Source of the DNA: Phycisphaerales bacterium
Lineage (GTDB): Bacteria > Planctomycetota > Phycisphaerae > Sedimentisphaerales > Anaerobacaceae
DNA length: 36,075 nt
NCBI GenBank assembly: GCA_030602885.1
Contig: JAUVYV010000033.1
Location: 1-36,075, forward strand
Direction: 5' to 3'
The notes beneath the pieces were generated by a model. That model ran no database searches, was not told where the DNA came from, and was given only the letters and a program-made list of their open reading frames with translations. Position numbers and translations under genes: made by a program. Of the stretch, positions 30,659 through 36,075 are shown piece by piece; position 1 is the stretch's first letter; every line of letters begins with the position of its first letter.

Positions 30659-31150
30659 CTACTCGCCGCTCACCTTCGATTGCCGCGGCATCGCTATCGT
30701 ACCCGTACGCGCAACGCTCTTGATACCGTAAGGCCGGCACATCTCGATAAAACCCTCAATCTTCGCCTCAGGCCCGCTTATCTCCACCATCACGAACTTC
30801 TGCCCGATATCAACCACCTTGCCCTTGAACGTCTCTATCAGCGATATAATCTCAGGACGCTTCTCCGCAGGGGCTGAAATGCTTATCAGCATCAAATCAC
30901 GCGCAACAACCGGCTGGCCCACAAAATCCTGAACCTTAACAACCGGTACTATCTTCGCTAATTGCTTGCGAACCTGCTCGACAACCCTGTCGTCGCCGAC
31001 CACAACTATAGTCATCCGGCTCAAAGCCGGATCTTCTGTCCGCCCCACAACCAGAGAATCAATATTGAACGCACGCGCCGCAAACATACCCGCAACATGC
31101 GCCAGAACACCCGGCTTGTTCTCAACCAACGCGCTTATTATATGCTTCAT
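30659..31150 (-). CDS. ilvN: Acetolactate synthase small subunit
   Basis: The 163-aa regulatory subunit of acetohydroxyacid synthase. The N-terminal ACT domain (HIISALVENKPGVLAHVAGM, then FNIDSLVVGRTEDPALSRMT) binds the feedback inhibitor valine in this family. The C-terminal domain includes RDLMLISISAP and IEGFIEMCRPYGI. It follows ilvB by 81 bases, an interval filled by an interspersed repeat. Length is typical of single-ACT IlvH/IlvN proteins. Confidence 0.93.
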   Translation of the reverse strand: MKHIISALVENKPGVLAHVAGMFAARAFNIDSLVVGRTEDPALSRMTIVVVGDDRVVEQVRKQLAKIVPVVKVQDFVGQPVVARDLMLISISAPAEKRPEIISLIETFKGKVVDIGQKFVMVEISGPEAKIEGFIEMCRPYGIKSVARTGTIAMPRQSKVSGE

Positions 31151-31160
31151 AACTATCGCC

Positions 31161-31226
31161 CTTCTTTTGCATTTGCATTGCGAAGCAATTCCGCAGTTTT
31201 GATTTTTGCACTTTGATTTTTGACTT
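31161..31226. repeat. Interspersed repeat between ilvB and ilvN
   Basis: The interval is made of TTTTGATTTTTGCACTTTG-type units and a small hairpin, ATTGCGAAGCAAT (31177-31189). From memory, similar AAAAATCAAA/GCAAAAATC repeats are scattered in related assemblies. Its place inside an operon means it is transcribed with ilvBN. Confidence 0.55.
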
Positions 31227-31231
31227 TCTTC

Positions 31232-32959
31232 CTACGCCATACTCTCCAAAATATCAAGCCCGTCCATCTCACTAATGCTCGCCCCGGCAGGAACCATCGG
31301 CCAGACATTCTCTTCCCGCTCAACTCTGAAGTCAACAACACACGGCTTCTTCTCAGCTAACATCTTCCTTATCGCCTTCGGCACATCCGCCTTCTTCTCA
31401 ACCATAATCCCAGCCGCACCGAGCGCCTCAGCAACCTCAGCATACTCCGGATTCGCAAGGTAAGTCTTCGAATAACGCTTGTTATAGAAAAGCTCCTGCC
31501 ACTGACGAACCATACCCATATAACCGTTGTTCAATATACAAACCTTAATCGGCAGCTCGTACTCGACCGCCGTCCGAAGCTCCGTCAGCGTCATATTAAA
31601 GCTGTGGTCGCCGTCAATATCTATAACCGTCGCATCAGGCCGCCCAACCTGCGCACCTATCGCCGCAGGAAGACCGTAACCCATCGTACCAAGACCGCCC
31701 GAGCTGATAAGCTGCCTCGCCCGATGAAAACGATAAAACTGCGCAGCCCACATCTGGTTCTGACCGACACCCGTCGTGATTATCGCCTCGCCGCCCGTCT
31801 GCTCGCATACCTGCTCGATAACATACTGTGGCTTAATCACAGACGAATTCCTGTCATACCCAAGCGGATGTTTCTTCTTCCAGCCCGCAATCCGCGAAAA
31901 CCATGCCTTCCGCTCGCCGTACTCGACCTCCTTCGCCAGCTCGCCCAATATATGTTTCGCATCGCCCACAACCGGTATATCAACGTGAACGTTCTTCGAT
32001 ATGCTCGCCGGGTCGATGTCAATGTGAACTATCTTCGCATGAGGAGCAAACGTCTTCACCTTACCCGTCACCCGGTCGTCAAACCGGGCACCGACCGCTA
32101 TCAGCAGGTCACACTCCTGAACAGCGTAATTCGCATACGCCGTCCCGTGCATCCCCAACATATCAAGCGATTCCGCCTTGCTCTGGTCGTAACTGCCCAA
32201 GCCTAACAAAGTCATAGTCACCGGAATATGCGCCTTCTCCGCCAACGCTCGCAGCTCTTCGCTTGCGTTCGCGCTGATTACGCCCCCGCCGACATAAAGC
32301 ACAGGCCGCTCCGACGCGTTTATCGCCGCCGCAGCGCTCGATATCTGCCGCGCATGTCCGCCACGCATAATCTTATAACCCGGCAGCTTCAGCTCCGTAC
32401 CGTCGTCGTCACTGCACTTCGCAACCTGAATATCAACCGGTATATCAATCAACACCGGCCCAGGCCGACCCGTCGATGCAATATGAAACGCCTCACGAAT
32501 CGCTCGAGCAAGCTCCTTAACGTCCTTCACTATGCTGTTGTACTTCGTCACAGGCCGCGTAATACCAGTCGTGTCCGCCTCCTGAAATGCATCGTTGCCG
32601 ATAAGCTCCGTCCGGACCTGACCCGTCAGCGCAACTATCGGTACCGAGTCCATCATCGCCGTCGCAAGACCCGTCACCAAATTGCACGCACCAGGCCCGC
32701 TCGTCACAACAATGACCCCGACCTTACCCGTAGCCCGCGCGAAACCATCCGCCATATGACAGCCGCCCTGCTCGTGTCGAGGAACGATAAACCGAATCGG
32801 CGCATCATACAGCTTGTCGAATAAAGGCAGAACCACCCCGCCCGGATACCCGAACATCGTCTCGACACCCTGCTCTATCAGCGTATCGACGATAATCTGA
32901 GCACCCGTCTTTGTAATGGATTTCCCGGCCGACTTCGCCGAAGAACGCTTCTTTGGCAT
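31232..32959 (-). CDS. ilvB: Acetolactate synthase large subunit
   Basis: The 575-aa catalytic subunit condenses pyruvate with pyruvate or 2-oxobutyrate using thiamine diphosphate, Mg2+ and FAD. Motifs are MFGYPGGVVLPLFDKLYD, the catalytic Glu in PRHEQGGCHMADGFARATG, GPGACNLVTGLATAMMD, and the TPP motif GDHSFNMTLTEL...CILNN. I start at the ATG at 32959 (MPKKRSSAKS) because AGGAAGG lies 7 bases upstream; the frame continues 13 codons further. A Lys/Ser-rich tail of about 20 residues precedes the core. A long leader with hairpins and a promoter at 33163-33191 lies upstream. Confidence 0.95.
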   Translation of the reverse strand: MPKKRSSAKSAGKSITKTGAQIIVDTLIEQGVETMFGYPGGVVLPLFDKLYDAPIRFIVPRHEQGGCHMADGFARATGKVGVIVVTSGPGACNLVTGLATAMMDSVPIVALTGQVRTELIGNDAFQEADTTGITRPVTKYNSIVKDVKELARAIREAFHIASTGRPGPVLIDIPVDIQVAKCSDDDGTELKLPGYKIMRGGHARQISSAAAAINASERPVLYVGGGVISANASEELRALAEKAHIPVTMTLLGLGSYDQSKAESLDMLGMHGTAYANYAVQECDLLIAVGARFDDRVTGKVKTFAPHAKIVHIDIDPASISKNVHVDIPVVGDAKHILGELAKEVEYGERKAWFSRIAGWKKKHPLGYDRNSSVIKPQYVIEQVCEQTGGEAIITTGVGQNQMWAAQFYRFHRARQLISSGGLGTMGYGLPAAIGAQVGRPDATVIDIDGDHSFNMTLTELRTAVEYELPIKVCILNNGYMGMVRQWQELFYNKRYSKTYLANPEYAEVAEALGAAGIMVEKKADVPKAIRKMLAEKKPCVVDFRVEREENVWPMVPAGASISEMDGLDILESMA

Positions 32960-33001
32960 GACTAAACCTTCCTTTCCTGACCGGCGACAAAACGCCATTC
33001 C

Positions 33002-33127
33002 CGTAAACCATAGTTTACGCAGCCCTGTCCGAACCGCCGATTGTGCTCACCACAAGAACAACCTGCCACGCCCGAAATTACAGGCCGCACCATAATCCCG
33101 AAACTCCGCTATCCAGCGGATTCAGGA
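33002..33127 (-). promoter_or_regulatory. Structured leader of ilvB
   Basis: The 5' UTR of about 195 bases holds two good hairpins on the minus strand. One is 33127-33096, with TCCTGAA/TTCGGGA outside and TCCGCT-GGAT-AGCGGA inside. The other is 33019-33002, CGTAAAC-TATG-GTTTACG. No T-box sequence or T-run terminator is visible, so a regulatory role is only suggested by length and structure. Confidence 0.45.
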
Positions 33128-33162
33128 CCACATATGCATCTCATCGACACATAGACCCTAAT

Positions 33163-33191
33163 ATCTTAACATCTCCCCACCATCCCGTCAA
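33163..33191 (-). promoter_or_regulatory. Promoter of ilvB
   Basis: Minus strand: TTGACG (33191-33186), 17-base spacer, TAAGAT (33168-33163). It would drive ilvB-ilvN after a leader of about 195 bases. Confidence 0.65.
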
Positions 33192-33241
33192 CACCTTTTA
33201 CAAAAATTCTCCTCCTCGAAGTTTCCCCGCCCTCCACCTCG

Positions 33242-33388
33242 TTTAGCCCCACCTTTAGGTGGGGTCCACCACCTCGTTTAGGTGGGATCCACCACCTCGT
33301 TTAGGTGGGGTCCACCAGCTCGGTTAGCCCCACCTTTAGGTGGGGTCTACCACCTTGTTTAGCCCCACCTTTAGGTGGGGTCTACCAT
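33242..33388. repeat. Cluster of five REP-like elements
   Basis: Three full copies of TTTAGCCCCACCTTTAGGTG-type palindromes (33242-33273, 33324-33354, 33358-33388) and two shortened ones (33277-33296, 33300-33319) that lack the first stem arm stand head to tail, joined by CTCG or CTTG. The first copy is identical to the element inside ribE. Others differ by TCCACC/TCTACC changes in the tail. Confidence 0.85.
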
Positions 33389-33390
33389 AT

Positions 33391-33416
33391 CAACCCCCGG
33401 TTTCACCGGTGGGTTG
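33391..33416. repeat. Palindrome with different stem
   Basis: CAACCC-CCGG / CCGG-T-GGGTTG around TTTCA, followed by CACA. It abuts the REP cluster. The GGGTTGCACA tail recurs at 33611-33620. Confidence 0.6.
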
Positions 33417-33529
33417 CACACTGGAGTTTACCCTCGCTTGTCCTCGGGAAGTCGCTACTTTGGTCCTGCAGCAGAGGAACTGCTTGCTCACTTGACTCAA
33501 CAACAGAGGGCGAGGAATACTTACCCAAA

Positions 33530-33619
33530 TGAGGCCGAAGGCCTCAAATGTTTAGCCCTCGAACCCCGAAGCCGAAGGCCCGGCGCTCCGTTTGACGGGG
33601 GCGTTCGGGGGTTGCACAC
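33530..33619. repeat. Two further hairpins
   Basis: TGAGGCC-GAA-GGCCTCA (33530-33546) is perfect. It is followed by TTTAGCC at 33551 and a long-range stem CGAACCCCGAA (33560-33570) with TTCGGGGGTTG (33604-33614), ending in CACAC. The TTTAGCC head again matches the REP-like family. Confidence 0.55.
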
Positions 33620-33639
33620 GTGAGGAATCCCTATCTCTC

Positions 33640-33728
33640 ATTCCCGCGAAATCTATCCCCGCGAAAGCGGGAATCCACTTCCTAATTCGATATTCCCTCC
33701 GTCATTGCGAACGCAGTGAAGCAATCTC
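33640..33728. repeat. Widespread intergenic repeats
   Basis: ATTCCCGCGAA (33640-33650), CCCGCGAAAGCGGGAATCC (33658-33676) and CGTCATTGCGAACGCAGTGA followed by AGCAATCTC (33700-33728) belong to short repeat types that I recall from many unrelated genomes. No coding content is evident from 33620 to 33825. Confidence 0.5.
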
Positions 33729-33825
33729 AACCAAATAATCAATTATCAATTTATCCCCAAGGGATTATCAATTGAACGCCGCCAAGGGCGGGCCTATTAT
33801 GACCGGACAACTTTAATTCTTTCTG

Positions 33826-35313
33826 TTAGCTAGGCAAGACTTTCTGGAAATCATTCGCGATAGTAAAGATGGAGGCAACTGCACCTTTTGCTGTTGCCTT
33901 TGATATGGTATATCTATTTGTCTTTTCATTGCTGAGATGAACCAAGTTTCTGAAGTCCCTTACTGAATCGGTCAAACGAGAAACTCCACGTTTCAAAAGG
34001 CCGTTGTCCTCGCAGGCCTTAATATAATCAATGAAATTCTTACTTTGAGGCTTAATCTTCTTGTGTTCCAGGTACAGTCTTAGTAATTCCTCAATAACAC
34101 CTCCGGCTAAAATAAGGGCTGGTTTCGCGAAACCTTGTGATGCCAACACAAACGCATGTTCAACATCACGAAATATGATTTTCCTTTTGAATGGATCCGA
34201 CACAAAGTTAATCTTCTTGCCAAAATCCCTCTTGCTAATACCATATTCGCTTTTTATGGCTTCCCAATTATCCTTACTTGACCTTACCGGCATTATAAAC
34301 ACGCTCCCTTCAGCCTTTTCTCGGTTTTGGGACTGATTCATTCGTGATTTCTCTTTGCTTTTTCTGCTAATATTATGCAGAGTCTTGACCACCCCATCGA
34401 CCAATGTCTCTCTTGCTTTGCCCCCAAAAGCCAAGCCCTGATTCGGACCAAATAGCGCGGTATCAACAATAGAGTCTATAGAGTAAGCACGTGCCAATCT
34501 ATCAACGCGATCCTGCAATTTGAGTCCCTTCAACTCATCGTATTTGTCAAGCAAGTCTCCCGTATCTGTATCATTCAACTTGTTCCACCCTTCAAATACA
34601 ATAAAAATTCCCTTCTCTAATTTGGCAAGAGCAGTAGTGTAGTTCGAGTCCATTAGCCGATAAATTTTTTCAATAGCTCTGGCGAAATCCATTTCCGTAT
34701 GTGCGCGATGCATATTTATGTCTAACTGAGTGACGGAAATGGATTTACCTCCCACCAAATCATCCTGCGTATCGGGCCCTTTTGTTCTTCTATTTGCGAC
34801 TCTTACAAGCGTTGAGATTATACATTCGACATTAAAAAACTTCGTTCGCTTCCATCTCAAGCGATAAGTATTAATGTTGACTCCCTTTGGTGGCTTCTTC
34901 CCTGCTTGGTACTTATCGACTATCCTTTGTGCTCTCTCTTTGGCTTTATTCAAAACATCATTATCAAACTTAGGAAAGCCTGATGCTGGGAGTTCCCTAA
35001 GTTTATTAAGCTTACAAATAAACCCCTCAATAACATCCCTATCCATGTCATCAACCATATGGTCGACAATATCAATTGCACGAATACACCAATCCATCAC
35101 CTCTTGTAATCCTGCTACGGGATTTTCTTGGTGATTGGGCTTAGCAGGCAACTTGCTGTACACCTTGCGAAGCCGTATCAAGGTATTTTGAGCTTCTCTG
35201 TATATACTCTCACAGCTTAAGCCCTCTGGCTCCGCAGAATATTTCTCAATAGCATTGTAGAGTGCTTCGGGGGTCCCGCTTTGCTCTATCTCTGTCTTGT
35301 CCACTTGCTCCAT
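33826..35313 (-). CDS. Unknown protein, possible HEPN-like C-terminus
   Basis: The 495-aa protein is not recognised overall. The N-terminal half is helical and charged (EALYNAIEKYSAEPEG, WCIRAIDIVDHMVDDMD). A basic linker (ISRKSKEKSRMNQSQNREKA) precedes SVFIMPVRSSKDNW. The last 110 residues (RDVEHAFVLASQGFAKPALI, GGVIEELLRLYLEH, FIDYIKACEDNGLL, RDFRNLVH at 452-459) resemble HEPN/DUF4145-type domains, where an RN-x-x-H or Rx4-6H motif marks an RNase site. I start at ATG 35313 with AAGG 5 bases upstream; a GTG 11 codons earlier falls in a palindrome. Lower GC than neighbours and repeat-rich flanks suggest transfer. A defence role is possible but unproven. Confidence 0.6.
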   Translation of the reverse strand: MEQVDKTEIEQSGTPEALYNAIEKYSAEPEGLSCESIYREAQNTLIRLRKVYSKLPAKPNHQENPVAGLQEVMDWCIRAIDIVDHMVDDMDRDVIEGFICKLNKLRELPASGFPKFDNDVLNKAKERAQRIVDKYQAGKKPPKGVNINTYRLRWKRTKFFNVECIISTLVRVANRRTKGPDTQDDLVGGKSISVTQLDINMHRAHTEMDFARAIEKIYRLMDSNYTTALAKLEKGIFIVFEGWNKLNDTDTGDLLDKYDELKGLKLQDRVDRLARAYSIDSIVDTALFGPNQGLAFGGKARETLVDGVVKTLHNISRKSKEKSRMNQSQNREKAEGSVFIMPVRSSKDNWEAIKSEYGISKRDFGKKINFVSDPFKRKIIFRDVEHAFVLASQGFAKPALILAGGVIEELLRLYLEHKKIKPQSKNFIDYIKACEDNGLLKRGVSRLTDSVRDFRNLVHLSNEKTNRYTISKATAKGAVASIFTIANDFQKVLPS

Positions 35314-35327
35314 ATCAGCCTTGTAGG

Positions 35328-35348
35328 GTGTGCAACTTGTTTGCACAC
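35328..35348. promoter_or_regulatory. Perfect palindrome before the unknown gene
   Basis: GTGTGCAA (35328-35335) and TTGCACAC (35341-35348) surround CTTGT. It lies in the 5' UTR between the promoter at 35392-35419 and the ATG at 35313. It could be an operator or another member of the GGGTTGCACAC repeat type at 33 kb. Confidence 0.5.
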
Positions 35349-35391
35349 GCTGTAAAATCTAATTGCCCTAACGACTTTCTCATATCCCGAC

Positions 35392-35419
35392 ATTATACCC
35401 AAAACCGACAACCCCACAA
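35392..35419 (-). promoter_or_regulatory. Promoter of the unknown gene
   Basis: Minus strand: TTGTGG (35419-35414), 16-base spacer, TATAAT (35397-35392), about 80 bases before the ATG at 35313. Confidence 0.6.
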
Positions 35420-35779
35420 CAGTTTATTTCCTTTGCACAACTTCATCTGCCAACTCCGGCCTTTAGGATTTTCCCCACGACCTCCTTACTTCTTACTTCC
35501 TTGTCCTGGAGTGCTGCTAACTTGGCCCGCTACAGAGGATCACTTCTGACTTCTATTTCTTCGCGCGCTTTCGCTCTTTTTCACCCAAAAACACACTTCT
35601 TTTCGCAACTTTTCGCAGATTTTTTTCAATCTTTTTCACACTTTCGCACGTTTTCGACACCTCAACCCCCATTTTTAGCCCAATTTTAAGACATCCGTAA
35701 AATCCGTGTCAATCCGTGGTTTGAACCTTTTTTTGTTACTTCGTGCCTTCGAGACTTAGTGGTGAACCAAAAAATTCAC
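35420..35779. other. Intergenic repeat remnants, no gene seen
   Basis: It includes ATCCGTAAAATCCGTGTC and ATCCGTGG, then CTTCGTGCCTTCGAGACTTA-type units near 35693-35765. I see no coding potential. 35500-35553 is a diverged match to 33437-33497 on the other side of the unknown gene. Confidence 0.5.
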
Positions 35780-35808
35780 TTGACATCTAACTTCACATGT
35801 TGTATAAT
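35780..35808 (+). promoter_or_regulatory. Consensus sigma70 promoter
   Basis: TTGACA (35780-35785), 17-base spacer, TATAAT (35803-35808): a perfect match in both boxes and spacing. It drives + strand transcription into the leader repeat and the small ORF at 35897, starting near 35815. Confidence 0.85.
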
Positions 35809-35838
35809 ACCCACCTAACATATAGAAAGTGAATACAG

Positions 35839-35886
35839 TATCCTAAACTCGCTCGTCTCGGCGAAGGCCGAAGCCGTAGCCGGGGA
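35839..35886 (+). repeat. Leader repeat, right copy
   Basis: Identical to 159-206. Here it is the 5' leader behind a consensus promoter and ends in GGGGAGGG, a good ribosome binding site 7 bases before the ATG at 35897. Confidence 0.8.
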
Positions 35887-35896
35887 GGGTTCAACA

Positions 35897-36075
35897 ATGA
35901 CCGCCCATTTACAAGATGTTATCTTTTGCCTCTTAGCCCTTGAACTTTTTCAAAAATTCCGTGTCAATTTATCCCTACCGAAGGGGGATCAGTGTGAATC
36001 AGTGTCTAAAAACAAACCGCCTATATTGCCCAACTTAACTTGCTGGCAATTTACAACCTTTTTATGCAAAACAAA
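35897..36075 (+). CDS. Doubtful small ORF, cut by window end
   Basis: An open frame of 59 codons, with promoter, leader and ribosome binding site, running off the window. The first part (MTAHLQDVIFCLLALELFQK) differs entirely from the left-hand ORF; the last part, NKPPILPNLTCWQFTTFLCK, is the same and in the same frame. The middle includes ATCAGTGTGAATCAGTGTC-type repeat sequence. It has no recognised domain. The expression signals make it a better candidate than the left copy, but it may be a noncoding transcript. Confidence 0.3.
   Translation, partial: MTAHLQDVIFCLLALELFQKFRVNLSLPKGDQCESVSKNKPPILPNLTCWQFTTFLCKT
36011..36075. repeat. 65-bp direct repeat, right copy
   Basis: Identical to 345-409. 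The repeat probably continues beyond the window, as the left copy does into the CAAACCC tract. Confidence 0.85.

Noticed and set aside
33242-33388. CRISPR-like array
   Set aside because: The units are palindromic and abut with 3-7 bases between them; there are no spacer-length unique segments and no cas genes.
33305-33623. ORFs of 75-82 aa in the REP cluster
   Set aside because: Translations simply spell the palindromes (APPLGGV and related), with no start signals.
345-36075. Overlap of the two window ends as a sign of a circular molecule
   Set aside because: The 65-bp and 48-bp matches are separated by different sequence in the two copies and flanks differ, so these are dispersed repeats and not a circular overlap.

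Overview
This looks like a chromosomal stretch from an uncultivated Gram-negative bacterium. My best guess is a planctomycete of the Phycisphaerae type. Pointers are a class A RNase P RNA, a SpoIVB-type protease in a non-sporulation setting, a KtrA/TrkH potassium pair, a lipoprotein family 2 glycoside hydrolase, an iron-sulfur (class I type) fumarase subunit, and intergenic DNA crowded with short repeats such as CAAACCC and ATACGA units. The lineage is inferred from gene content and memory of similar assemblies; no marker gene here proves it.

Layout. 1-660: a mosaic of short repeats with no secure gene. 705-9667: housekeeping genes, namely miaA, a TIM-barrel isomerase-like protein, a twin ATP-cone protein and nrdR, a candidate small RNA, a parvulin, a thymidylate synthase homologue, ribE, pdxA and rsmA. 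9753-18634: a GH2 lipoprotein, a fumarase alpha subunit, a beta-propeller secreted protein with a SpoIVB-like protease, a TPR protein and rluD. 18646-19700: a REP-associated transposase with its palindromes beside a nucleotidyltransferase (MNT) gene whose HEPN partner is reduced to a 25-codon stump. 19681-26884: trkA, trkH, recG, pcm and nadB. 27032-28617: a two-gene type II restriction-modification system of PmeII type. 28702-29309: RNase P RNA and a second candidate RNA. 29333-32959: branched-chain amino acid genes ilvB, ilvN and ilvC on the minus strand, with a ribosomal protein L34 gene between ilvN and ilvC. 33230-36075: a repeat-rich accessory tract holding one unrecognised 495-aa gene and ending in a second copy of the repeats found near the left end.

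Composition. In backbone genes the + strand carries more C than G whichever way the gene points (20881-20940: 17 C, 7 G, gene on minus; 25381-25440: 20 C, 13 G, gene on plus). Inside the methyltransferase the bias reverses (27481-27540: 14 C, 25 G). This suggests the restriction system arrived recently on a chromosome with strong replication-strand skew.

Most interesting parts: (i) an MNT-HEPN pair whose HEPN reading frame is cut and fused to a duplicate of the trkA 3' end; (ii) a palindromic repeat family with a resident transposase, one copy of which lies in frame inside ribE; (iii) two candidate structured RNAs with their own promoters; (iv) a repeated leader plus small reading frame at both window ends; (v) a 495-aa protein with a possible HEPN-like C-terminus. 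Family assignments come from motif recognition by eye; no database search was run.
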